Positions 9,801-15,824 of a DNA stretch of 24,778 nt are shown here, in pieces (positions within the stretch are counted from its first letter, which is position 1; each line of letters opens with the position of its first letter). Below the pieces are notes generated by a model that made no database searches, was not told where the DNA came from, and worked only from the letters and a program-made list of their open reading frames with translations. The DNA comes from a virus: the IMG/VR virus record IMGVR_UViG_3300017963_000723, positions 1-24,778 of that record; one strand, written 5' to 3'. The position numbers and the translations under genes are program-made.

Positions 9801-11364
9801 TCCCAAGTATCCTGAAAATACCGGATACGGAATCACTGAGCCGATTTATGATTTATCTGACTTCTGGGCTGATACCGCATCACAATTTAAGGGTGTTGAT
9901 CCTGCAACTCTTACAGAATCCAAGGGCTTCCCTGAATATGTGAGGTCAATCGCTCAAGCATTGCAGATTATTGAAACGATAGAATCTCTACCCAATAAGA
10001 AACTCATTTCTCTTAATGCCGATCCAGAAGAAGGCACAACCTTTCAACAATACTACCGGATGTGGCAGGATAGGCAGAAGATTGTCGCTTCTGGCGATGA
10101 AGAGGCGCTGAAAGCCTTCGATGCAGACGAGAGGACAAAGAACGCTTATTATGGCAACATGACTCAGGCTCAGTATGCCCTACTGATGGAGTATCATTCC
10201 CTTCCCGAATCCGAGCAGGCGACTTTTCTCGCAACCCATCCCGAACTTTACACCAACCCTAGAGAAGATTGGCTGGCGAGTCATCCGAAGGAAAATGCAC
10301 TGTTAGCATTGTGGCTTGACCCAGAAACTCATGGCACTGAGGCTGATGTGCATAGTCTTGAAGCACTCGATGAGATTAACCGCCTAGCGAAGTCCCTAGG
10401 TATACCAGACAGTGCAATGTTCGATAGAGAACTTGACGAAATCACAAAGCTAAAACTAAAGAATACTGAATTATTCAATCTATTAGATGCCTACAGCGGA
10501 CTAGATAACGAATTTAAGGGGCCAGACGGACTTACTGCTAGGGGTAGGGCTATACAAAGTTTATACACTGACAATCCCGACTTTAGGGATGATATTAGGA
10601 GAATCGAGGCTCTAGAGGTGGGAACTGAAAAGAATCCCACACCTGAAGACATGGTTGAAGGGTGGGTAGATAGAGGTAAGATAGTTGACGAGTATGGTGC
10701 TTCCTCGGCTGAGGCCAAACTCTGGCTGATTGACAACAAAGAGGCTCACCAGTGGGCTTTGGAGAGCGGTTTACTATCAGACACAGGGGAGGACTGGAAT
10801 GAGCCTATTCTAAGGCTTCAGGTGCAGTATAGAGAGCAATTTGACTTATATGACGCCTACGGTGACAGGATGTCGCTGAACTACATCTCGAATGATACAC
10901 AGAGGGCGGATGCGAGGCGCAATTTATTGTTTGATAATAAAGGGAAGATAACCGAATTTGGAACTGCCTATTACACAAAGAAAGCTCTTGAGGATAAAAT
11001 CCCTGAGAATCTAATCCCTACATATGTTGACTGGTTTGGTATAAGGAAGAAAGAGGGTGTGGATTACTCGGCAGGATGGTATGAGGATGATTGGTATTTG
11101 ATAGAGCATAAAGACTTTTACCAGACCATGTTAAACATGGGCATCTGGACTGAGCAGAGAGATTTTACTAAAGTTCCAACAAAAGAAGTATATAACTTAT
11201 ATAAACAATATCTAGACTTGCCAGCAAAAAGTGATGCTAGAAAACAATTAAGAATCCAATACCCCATATTAGATGCATGGCTTGTTTTTACAAAGGATTA
11301 CGCATACGCCAGCGATGCAGCCAAGTTAATTAAGTTCGAGGAGTTTCTAGCTTATTTACAATGA
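3883..11364 (+). CDS. Giant polyvalent protein with zincin and ADP-ribosyltransferase-like domains
   Basis: A single 2493-residue frame (about 280 kDa). Residues 1-280 are hydrophilic. Residues 380-420, 467-500 and 560-585 hold hydrophobic, glycine/alanine-rich helices. 'VPAEVLKDYPDL' at 727-738 is a motif I associate with phage polyvalent proteins. HEIGH at 851-855 followed by SLGLDE gives a zincin-type HExxHxxGxxE. Residues 895-1020 look ADP-ribosyltransferase-like: FRG with R902, GKGTYYTTNREYAETY from 917, SQGYDGLVARN, and DEIVVFE with E1010/E1015. Coiled coil follows (about 1060-1200). Blocks near 1587-1600, 1755-1860 (with VERDPRNAEF and RIDPWTGYRQ) and 1880-1940 resemble conserved polyvalent-protein regions. 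The last 500 residues are helical with short repeated HP-containing motifs (FLATHPEL, WLASHPKE). Such proteins are thought to be packaged and injected to act on the host. Individual catalytic activity is inferred only. Confidence 0.85.
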   Translation: MAINLESKGLLQNYGQAKQLEIERLLSQYGTSLKETREMYPQLTSAIEKRRLAYTLPTQELFFSPSEAAQMGLSLQEGYMLKMTPKVDQSGYDISYITPSKWEITEDNFYISPSGVRYSEADMQAWLSEPTGEVLPDWMTYISPDLTIEGLTEEGKQAYQEYQATGGKLDVVGWARLKEQERLETEEVFGAVFPEQDINEVIQYMQENPEGFLADIREIGRTEETEALLRMLMPEIAEDEIQELFGESVPEYTQMPEYTQRQLMPFPQTPVWATTTTPLDTVAFPGAYGELPATEIVPLKDAAYVFAGSIKLLPSQIAASVLQAIQGHSGASVVNRDWADERIAEANTDLDAFVQKTMAEYPYSQFLIDVSQLSRNLGYSVTTMGAGNLVALPLWLVPEPTTATKIAAAATAGAVSGFVSFRLTTYQITQEYLELKNNEMIAQRGRELTLEEENQLKADFHSSAVKYGLWEAVPEGISNMVFSGILGGSFNSALTKIVGRKVAQQIASSLITKYGAKAFGIYGEELLTETITQKGQAAIEIEAGLREENITWVEAFREIAPQTFLLTTIMAGAGQIIVKTGGAIRGRTSVINVDKIINSLKEEIGEGNPLYEEIKQHIEEEIGKGTITEQDAKKSIDAGMSGQILQDMKVAEEIAVKPTEPAVEVTAKELWQMTRQEYINQAKTLSKKTGLGKNLIPEGKSLTEVYAGMGRFHKTAVESALEQGKPVPAEVLKDYPDLAGGITAPVTPEVTVGNWVIKGFGREITAGEQSFYQSLAEYTQKAIPELGGKFQVNIAKVGALGSKGVVKVTPFTEQQAKNYIDIAIGINKEELRQLANTYGAKRVADVQEFFHEIGHSLGLDEARANKLSIEQTRKYLETTPEVTSVPPTEIATGKPYTATVFRGYKPGMPPTDEGLFGKGTYYTTNREYAETYDGKEVMQVTLNNPFVINSQKEAEAFWDEHTRPVREKALNEGKTVKEADELAAQAARQWLESQGYDGLVARNIIASGDEIVVFERKSVGPKVPVTEAGMPEAGLQPSMLEEVPAKEVRPEARGKLVQARMDDYLRLREYNAKVTEDRIAEIKSLLEKKGRLPKDLGTKGNLRLELARLEALRELEVVESVEELDRLIRQVGEELGLRSMPYAGYGGKSRIDLVRHAEKRLFKGYTSKQLEEMLRIYQEARQRLSPEIPATSIVKAEDIPTDIPALTSTQLTSQQIEKTIDLFKEAVASPSADAQRAAAIELRKHVFAQRAKSASESAQAMIAEGMNPEEAIKAAEQMFMSGKLPDVTTDYFNDLTQEMRNVLFGKVYNYWNGKPQGFTELISTFDALTNALAGKSIPRKPGTGTKYFPEGGSAWDRLARVFIGDMELLNALDQGKSLRTIIEGVYLQTGRGSVQLDQGTVDWLKELATISEEDKLLLSKPLSELTEADIKRIAESWFWRRKGELDTQLREGVITEQEYKIELAMAKDRVFPYRPISSQVLYPAGFVPGQPRLGEQYIPPAPIEETRTEAELRLRKEAMEAEAKLAEAKLKRGEFQPVVIGPELNSLLSEQLPLLTLRERQTIIRNLKNAGLTVIDIGNLIRGNKASFDLSYWRQAMLLACGHPVLFYRSNVEAWQAIWSQESAEASWTRITRHPYYQLYLDAIAKGGTDFLRPLTLPKGTERYKGLEEFGFPGGERPIPKLAERIPWIKISSRTFVTGANSISWGVFVDRINESKRYGEKIASGEITLPEGEGFSLMDDVVAYTKELGDFVQRASLGKAAPTAPYLSAMFFAPRSKLGRLLAPRHLLSSNPRVRKEAWRDFMGFIGVNGGIVMLGYFLGLWDVERDPRNAEFMSIRIGNLRIDPWTGYRQFLVLYTRIITKTGISSVTGREYESNPWDALWGERGFIRSSLSPLASILAEFVTGKNFLGEEVDVKNLKQWIDRIAPFAIQDIYEAWMDKWQHGLIAILPAIFGEGVQTYTGDWGENWAKIGLPKYPENTGYGITEPIYDLSDFWADTASQFKGVDPATLTESKGFPEYVRSIAQALQIIETIESLPNKKLISLNADPEEGTTFQQYYRMWQDRQKIVASGDEEALKAFDADERTKNAYYGNMTQAQYALLMEYHSLPESEQATFLATHPELYTNPREDWLASHPKENALLALWLDPETHGTEADVHSLEALDEINRLAKSLGIPDSAMFDRELDEITKLKLKNTELFNLLDAYSGLDNEFKGPDGLTARGRAIQSLYTDNPDFRDDIRRIEALEVGTEKNPTPEDMVEGWVDRGKIVDEYGASSAEAKLWLIDNKEAHQWALESGLLSDTGEDWNEPILRLQVQYREQFDLYDAYGDRMSLNYISNDTQRADARRNLLFDNKGKITEFGTAYYTKKALEDKIPENLIPTYVDWFGIRKKEGVDYSAGWYEDDWYLIEHKDFYQTMLNMGIWTEQRDFTKVPTKEVYNLYKQYLDLPAKSDARKQLRIQYPILDAWLVFTKDYAYASDAAKLIKFEEFLAYLQ

Positions 11365-11471
11365 AATTCACACCCTCGCCGACAAAGATAGTACGTGTCA
11401 TTAACAAGGAGGGGAACGTGAAGCTCGTGCCGATGAATAGAGCACAAAGGCGGAGATTGAAGATTAAATAA
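11361..11471 (+). CDS. 36-residue basic microprotein (MNRAQRR type)
   Basis: The ATG overlaps the giant gene stop in ATGA (11361-11364) and opens 36 codons ending at TAA 11469-11471. The product starts MKFTPSPTKIVRVIN and ends with the strongly basic MNRAQRRRLKIK. Short phage proteins ending in an 'M-N/T-R-A-x-R-R' cluster are common next to structural genes, which supports a true gene. The charge suggests nucleic acid or capsid-interior binding, without proof. An internal GTG follows an AAGGAGGGG stretch and could be a second start giving about 17 residues. Confidence 0.6.
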   Translation: MKFTPSPTKIVRVINKEGNVKLVPMNRAQRRRLKIK

Positions 11472-11485
11472 GGGTCGAAGGGAAA

Positions 11486-11507
11486 GCCATCGCCTTAAAA
11501 GGATGGC
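11486..11507 (+). ncRNA. Hairpin in the scaffold gene leader
   Basis: GCCAT (11486-11490) pairs with ATGGC (11503-11507), and CC/GG continues the stem inside a CG bulge, closed by a TTAAAA loop. It stands four bases before the terminator stem. The tandem arrangement suggests a folded leader, possibly an attenuator or processing site. No known riboswitch consensus is matched convincingly. Confidence 0.45.
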
Positions 11508-11511
11508 AACG

Positions 11512-11546
11512 AGCCTCAGAAAATCTTTTACATTCTGAGGCTTTTT
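11512..11546 (+). terminator. Intrinsic terminator between giant gene and scaffold/capsid genes
   Basis: AGCCTCAGAA (11512-11521) is perfectly complementary to TTCTGAGGCT (11533-11542), making a 10-bp stem with an 11-base loop. The run of five T includes the last stem base, then AATT. The scaffold gene's AGGAGG follows within eight bases. This separates the long upstream transcript from the capsid genes, implying either partial read-through or a capsid promoter, which I could not identify. Confidence 0.8.
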
Positions 11547-11562
11547 AATTTAGGAGGTAAAC

Positions 11563-12264
11563 ATGAACGAAACCAAAAAGACCAAACAGGACATCTCTCA
11601 GGATGAGACATCTTCTGCTGGCGAAATTGGGATTACTTCAGAACCGAAAGCCAAGACTTACACAGAGTCAGAGATTCAAAAGGCGGTAAGCGATGCTCTT
11701 GCCAAAGCTGGCAGGGATGCCAAATCCCTAGAAGCCAAAGCAGCTCAACTAAAAGCTGACCAGGAAGCTATTGAGGCTCAAAAGTCACAGATAGCGGAAA
11801 TACAGAGGCAGATAGACGAAGCTGAACTAGAGGCAGCGAGAGGCGATCCTGTCAGGCTCAGGGAAATCCAGGCTAAGAAATCCGTCAAGACCCAATTAGC
11901 CGAAATTGAAAAACAAAAAGCTGAGCTTAGAAAGCAACAAGCAGAGATTGACCGCTCAAAGGCTGAGCATGAGTCAGAGGTTCGGGCAGTCAGGGAAACC
12001 AATAAGGAAATTACCATCTGGCAGATTGCTACTGCTAAGGGCGTTGATCCCATGAGGCTAAAAACCCTCAGCGAGAAATTCAATATCGAAGAGAAGGAAA
12101 AGCTGGAGGAATTGGCAGGGGAGATTGCCTCTGGGAAGCCACAGGATGAAAGTCCTAAAAAGAAAATAACTCCTGATTCTCTTGTAACTTCTGGCAATAG
12201 GCAATCTCAGGAAGGGAAAACTGCAAGGCAAATCTATGCAGAAAGCTTCCGAGACAGAAAATAG
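11563..12264 (+). CDS. Coiled-coil scaffold-like capsid assembly protein
   Basis: A 233-residue, highly charged protein with a strong TAGGAGG site. Residues 1-45 are polar, 45-150 form an almost uninterrupted coiled coil (alternating Q/E/K/A with segments such as AEIEKQKAELRKQQAEID), and 155-185 form a smaller helical unit (ATAKGVDPMRLKTLSEKFNI) that looks like the compact motif found near the capsid-binding end of scaffolds. A proline/lysine linker and a basic tail end the chain. The position immediately before the major capsid gene, the composition and the helix content fit a scaffolding protein that shapes the procapsid and leaves before or during packaging. No protease domain is apparent, so it would exit intact or be cut by another enzyme. 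Confidence 0.8.
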   Translation: MNETKKTKQDISQDETSSAGEIGITSEPKAKTYTESEIQKAVSDALAKAGRDAKSLEAKAAQLKADQEAIEAQKSQIAEIQRQIDEAELEAARGDPVRLREIQAKKSVKTQLAEIEKQKAELRKQQAEIDRSKAEHESEVRAVRETNKEITIWQIATAKGVDPMRLKTLSEKFNIEEKEKLEELAGEIASGKPQDESPKKKITPDSLVTSGNRQSQEGKTARQIYAESFRDRK

Positions 12265-12283
12265 AATTTAGGAGGAAAACTAA

Positions 12284-13276
12284 ATGATTACTGGATATTT
12301 TGCCAGCACCGCCGAAATGGTGAAGCTGACGCAATCCAAGCTGCTACCAGGCATCGTCCAGGAGATATACGAGGTCGGGCAGCTTATTCCCCAACTTCCA
12401 ATTACTACTATTGACTCCTACACCCTGAAGTGGAACAGGGAGGGCGAACTTCCTGTTGTTACTGCAAAGTCGAAGGGTGAGCAGTATGGTTGGAAGGAAG
12501 TAGCAACCTATTCCCAACCTACTTTAGCACTGAAGGAGTATGGCGACCAGTGGGCGTTAGCGAAAGGGGCACAGGAAACCTATAAAGACCCCAACGATTA
12601 CCGGGCAGCCATACAATCCCAAATCATAAAAGGGGCTCTACGAACCATCGAAGACCAGCTTATATATGGCGATGCGACCACGTATCCCAAGCAGTTTGAT
12701 GGTTTGGACAAGCTATGCCCTGCCACTGGCGGGCACACTTTCGCTGCTGGCTATCAGGACTATGACATGGGTGGCGGAACTATCGGCTTATCAATCAAAG
12801 CTCTACTCGGGCTTATTCATGCCTGTAAACCCCGTCCCGACATTCTCTTGATGCCTCAAGAGATAGTTGACCAGTTATTCATTCACGCAATGGGCAAGGC
12901 TGGAGCTATCGTAATGGCTCGTAGTCCCAGCGAGTTTGGAACGATGATTCCAAGCGTCAATGGTGTCCCTATTATCCCTTCCGATTACCTTGCGGATGAG
13001 AATGACAACACTGGTGGCAAGCTGGGCTCTGGGAACCTGGTTAGCATTTACGCTATCAGGAAAGGTTCAGTCGAAGATGGCGGGGTTAGCCTCGCTGTTG
13101 GTGGCTCAACTGGTGGGCAGGACTTCTTCGAGGTTGACTTCTTCGAGAAACTCGAAGGATACAACATGGAAGGGATACGGGCTTACTGCTATGTAGCCCT
13201 GGCAATGGGCAGCCCCAAGTCTGTGGCAAGGGTTCACAGCATCAACAAGACCATAGCCATAGATGCAACCAGCTAA
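12284..13276 (+). CDS. Major capsid protein, HK97-fold type
   Basis: A 330-residue protein preceded by TTAGGAGG. Features usual for HK97-fold shells are present: an N-terminal arm, then IYEVGQLIPQLPITTIDSYTL, a beta-rich E-loop-like region, a long spine helix AIQSQIIKGALRTIEDQLIY ending in 'GDATTYPKQFDGLDKL', the substrate-like 'RPDILLMPQEIVDQLF' P-domain helix, NGVPIIPSDYL, and a beta C-terminus. FDGL after a 'GD' turn recurs in many major capsid proteins. It assembles with the preceding scaffold protein around the portal vertex. No separate maturation protease is seen and the N-terminus lacks an evident delta domain, consistent with the separate scaffold gene. A hairpin follows the stop codon. 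Confidence 0.88.
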   Translation: MITGYFASTAEMVKLTQSKLLPGIVQEIYEVGQLIPQLPITTIDSYTLKWNREGELPVVTAKSKGEQYGWKEVATYSQPTLALKEYGDQWALAKGAQETYKDPNDYRAAIQSQIIKGALRTIEDQLIYGDATTYPKQFDGLDKLCPATGGHTFAAGYQDYDMGGGTIGLSIKALLGLIHACKPRPDILLMPQEIVDQLFIHAMGKAGAIVMARSPSEFGTMIPSVNGVPIIPSDYLADENDNTGGKLGSGNLVSIYAIRKGSVEDGGVSLAVGGSTGGQDFFEVDFFEKLEGYNMEGIRAYCYVALAMGSPKSVARVHSINKTIAIDATS

Positions 13277-13283
13277 TAGACTT

Positions 13284-13314
13284 TTGGGGGATTGGTCTTA
13301 AACTAACCCCCCAA
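13284..13314 (+). other. G/C-rich intergenic hairpin after the capsid gene
   Basis: TTGGGGG (13284-13290) pairs with CCCCCAA (13308-13314). The stem can continue inwards as ATTGGT against ACTAAC with G-U pairs. There is no T-run, only AATAAATTAA before the next AGGAGG. It may be a transcript-stabilising or weak terminator hairpin setting the ratio of capsid to downstream protein. Confidence 0.55.
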
Positions 13315-13333
13315 TAAATTAAGGAGGACAAAA

Positions 13334-13750
13334 ATGCCAGACAAATATGATCAGCAATCAGATGTCCGCAAGGGCACGTTAAAACTCTCTGTGAGTAATG
13401 CCAATGCTGCCGGCAATGCTGCTACGCTTGAAAACCCTGAAGATGACGTAATACTTATTGACAGGGTTGTAGCGGAAATTCAAACGGCGGCAGAGGCAGC
13501 CTCGCTTCTCTTAGTTGGAATTGGCGATAACGCCAACGACAATGTTGAGAATGCTGCGGGGATGCTTCTCAATGTCAATGCTTTGAATATTGGCACTACT
13601 GTGGCTGGCCCTGCTGCCGGCGTTAATTGTAATTGCCGATTGGCAAAGAAAGGTGCCAGTGCAAACGCCTTCATACTGGTTGGGGTAGATGTCCCGGCCA
13701 ATGCTGACAGTCTCGTAGCCGATGTCTATGTGGACTACATAATTCCGTAA
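13334..13750 (+). CDS. Probable capsid accessory/decoration protein
   Basis: A 138-residue protein with AAGGAGG upstream, directly after the major capsid gene. It is rich in alanine, asparagine and valine with alternating hydrophobic patterns (VILIDRVVAEIQ, NAFILVGVDVP, SLVADVYVDYIIP) typical of a beta-sandwich, has two close cysteines (VNCNCRL), and lacks signal peptide or membrane segments. Small beta proteins in this position commonly coat the outer shell or sit at three-fold axes. The sequence does not match a decoration family I can name, so the role is inferred from position, size and predicted strand content. Confidence 0.65.
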   Translation: MPDKYDQQSDVRKGTLKLSVSNANAAGNAATLENPEDDVILIDRVVAEIQTAAEAASLLLVGIGDNANDNVENAAGMLLNVNALNIGTTVAGPAAGVNCNCRLAKKGASANAFILVGVDVPANADSLVADVYVDYIIP

Positions 13751-13763
13751 ACAGGAGGCTGCT

Positions 13764-15056
13764 ATGCTCGATTTCATACTTTATACGTGCTCTTATGGCA
13801 TGGTGACAGACCAGACAGTCATGTCTGTGGAGAAACTACATCACACAGATTACAGGTTTGAGTGGTGGTTCCAGACAGGGGACGCACTTATTAGTCGGAG
13901 TCGTAGCATAGCAGCCTACCAGTTCTTAAAGAAAAACCAGGCGCCTTATCTGATATTCCTTGACGGAGATATTATATTCACCCCACAGGACATTGAGAAG
14001 TTACTAGATGCCCTTAACGAAGGTAAGGATGCAGTAGGCGGTTTATACCCGGTAAGAGGGGGAACTTTCCTGGCACAAAGGGGGTGGAATGGCCAATTCC
14101 ACATCTCAGGGGATTTAGAGGAGGTGCAATTCGTTTCGACTGGCTTTCTAGGCATAAGTCGCAAGATTCTTGAAGCGATTACTAAGGATATGCCACTTTT
14201 GAATAAGGGGAACTGGTCGGAATGTTACCCAGTCTTTGAGGATGGAAGGTTTGAAAACATATTTATCTCGGAGGACTGGGATTTCTGTAACAAGGTAAGG
14301 GAAGCAGGGTCAAAGGTTTACGCCCATACAGGGATTCAGCTAAAACACCTGAAGGAAAGAATATACACGACTCAGGAGGCGATTGAGAGAATGACATGGA
14401 AGCCTGCCAAGAACAATATATTAGAGGACTTAGCCACATATCTCAGTAAACCTGTCGCTGACTTTATTCCTCAAGCTAAGGCTACCGAGCAATTAGGCGA
14501 AAGGTGGAAGGCTTGGAAGGGAACAACCGAAGAGTTCTATCAAGACCCCGAGAATGGACTGCTTTATCTCTATGACCTAGCTTGGTTCAATTCGGCTGAG
14601 TTCTACAAGGAGCAGAGGATGGCTGGCATTAAGAACGCCGAACATCTGCATATTCTTGATGTTGGATGTGGCATAGGGACCGCGCTGCTTGAACTGTGCT
14701 GGAGGAATAAGAACCTGGTCGGCTATGACCTGAGCGAGACAATATTAGACTTCGCAAGGTTCAGAGCTAATAAGCTGGGAGCAAATAATGTCAAGTTCAC
14801 CAGCGAATTTCCCAACTTAGAGAAGTTCGACCTCATTATCGCCATAGATACCTTAGAGCATATCGAGGACTTGAGGCTCTTTCTTCTAAAGCTAGGACAG
14901 GGCATGAAGGAGGGTGCGAGGTTCTATCATTTTGACTGTTTTTGGGAACATGACATCAGCCCGATGCACTTCGACCACAGTGAACATATCAATGAGTGGT
15001 TGAAAGAGGCGGGACTGGTGATATTCGACAAACGATGGTGCATTAAAGGAGGTTAA
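13764..15056 (+). CDS. Glycosyltransferase-methyltransferase fusion
   Basis: A 430-residue protein with AGGAGG. Residues 1-220 look like a GT-A glycosyltransferase: a Rossmann-like start, 'RSRSIAAYQFL', the metal-binding DxD at D67-G-D69 within LIFLDGDIIF, acceptor/nucleotide loop GGLYPVRGG, acidic SEDWDF at 169-174 and a late histidine H188 (AHTGIQLKHL). Residues 230-430 are a class I SAM methyltransferase with motif I LDVGCGIGT (D299 onward), acidic post-I 'VGYDLS' and IIAIDTLEHIED as motif IV. It contains no transmembrane segment. A plausible role is adding and methylating a sugar on a virion protein or host glycan. The gene sits between capsid and adaptor genes, so it would be expressed late with the structural proteins. 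Substrates are unknown. Confidence 0.85.
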   Translation: MLDFILYTCSYGMVTDQTVMSVEKLHHTDYRFEWWFQTGDALISRSRSIAAYQFLKKNQAPYLIFLDGDIIFTPQDIEKLLDALNEGKDAVGGLYPVRGGTFLAQRGWNGQFHISGDLEEVQFVSTGFLGISRKILEAITKDMPLLNKGNWSECYPVFEDGRFENIFISEDWDFCNKVREAGSKVYAHTGIQLKHLKERIYTTQEAIERMTWKPAKNNILEDLATYLSKPVADFIPQAKATEQLGERWKAWKGTTEEFYQDPENGLLYLYDLAWFNSAEFYKEQRMAGIKNAEHLHILDVGCGIGTALLELCWRNKNLVGYDLSETILDFARFRANKLGANNVKFTSEFPNLEKFDLIIAIDTLEHIEDLRLFLLKLGQGMKEGARFYHFDCFWEHDISPMHFDHSEHINEWLKEAGLVIFDKRWCIKGG

Positions 15057-15057
15057 T

Positions 15058-15219
15058 ATGCCAGCCACTACAGAGAATCAAAGGCAACTTTTCTGCATTG
15101 CTCTGAGCATAAAGCGTGGGGAAACCCCAGCTTCATATAGTGCTGAGGCTGCGAAGATGGCTGAGACAATGAGCGAGGAGCAATTAAAGGACTATTGCGA
15201 AAAGCCAATCAAGAAGTAG
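15058..15219 (+). CDS. DUF3008-like small phage protein
   Basis: A 53-residue gene missed by usual length cut-offs. AAAGGAGG precedes the ATG, which starts one base after the previous stop codon. The product begins MPATTENQRQLFCIALSIKR and continues with GETPASYSAEAAKMAETMSE, then a helix and a basic end. This follows the DUF3008 pattern (MPA-x-S/T-x-x-Q-x-x-F at the start, an 'RGE' turn, and M-A-x-x-M-S). Its function is unknown. Such proteins recur in phage structural regions. No membrane segment or signal peptide is present. Confidence 0.7.
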   Translation: MPATTENQRQLFCIALSIKRGETPASYSAEAAKMAETMSEEQLKDYCEKPIKK

Positions 15220-15226
15220 GTGAACT

Positions 15227-15814
15227 ATGACGACATTGAAGACATTTTCGGCAATAAGGGAGACGGCCCGGCAATTACTTCGTGACGAGTTTCAGGAAGA
15301 TGTGGAATACGAGTTTGCCGATGACGAGCTCGACATTCATATCAACGAGGTTCTAATTGAAATCTCTCAACGGTGTCCTCGTGAGGTCAAAGAGACAGTG
15401 GAATCCGACGGCACCAAAGAGGTGGATATAAGCGAGATTGAAGGTTTGATTGGGGAAAGAATAGTTAAAGTCGAATATCCCACAGGAAACGACCCTCTTA
15501 GTTTTGAAAAGTTTAGTATCTTCGGAGACACGCTAAGAATTGAAGATACCACGCCTACTTCCGGGGAAGACATCTATTTATATTGCCACAAGGTTCACGC
15601 ATTGACTGAATCTGCATCTACACTGAACATAGAGCTGGATAAAGTCTTGATAGAGGGCGTTGTGGCAAAAGCGGCAATGGCTTTTCTAAACAAGTTTAGA
15701 AACCAGATAACCCCAGCATCCTTCAGGTTGTATCAAAGCTGGGCAAACAACCAATTTATAATCTATCAAACAAATTTGAATCAAATAACCAGGCAAAAGG
15801 CTTGGAAGTTTTAA
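15227..15814 (+). CDS. Head-tail adaptor (connector) candidate
   Basis: A 195-residue protein whose ATG lies seven bases after the DUF3008-like gene. The N-terminus (AIRETARQLLRDEFQEDVEY then 'FADDELDIHINEVLIEIS') gives the helical start of gp6/gp16-type connector proteins that bind beneath the portal. The middle is beta-rich (ERIVKVEYPTGNDPLSFEKF), and the C-terminus returns to helices (VAKAAMAFLNKF, SWANNQFIIYQTNL). Size, helix-beta-helix order and position after capsid genes fit an adaptor that seals the packaged head and docks the tail. The family is not certain by eye. Confidence 0.65.
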   Translation: MTTLKTFSAIRETARQLLRDEFQEDVEYEFADDELDIHINEVLIEISQRCPREVKETVESDGTKEVDISEIEGLIGERIVKVEYPTGNDPLSFEKFSIFGDTLRIEDTTPTSGEDIYLYCHKVHALTESASTLNIELDKVLIEGVVAKAAMAFLNKFRNQITPASFRLYQSWANNQFIIYQTNLNQITRQKAWKF

Positions 15815-15824
15815 GGAGGTAACC

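Noticed and set aside
3883-11364. Tape-measure protein because of its great length
   Set aside because: It lies before the capsid genes, has enzyme-like motifs and lacks the continuous coiled coil of tape measures. Position and domains fit a polyvalent protein better.
11476-11520. Cyclic di-GMP (GEMM) riboswitch, from the order AGGGAAAGCC...GGCAACGAGCCTC
   Set aside because: The tetraloop/receptor parts and the second stem are missing, and the last element belongs to the terminator stem. An Infernal search would decide.
13480-13777. Minus-strand ORFs opposite the decoration protein gene
   Set aside because: Both overlap a gene with good ribosome binding site and position, lack their own sites and have no coherent composition.
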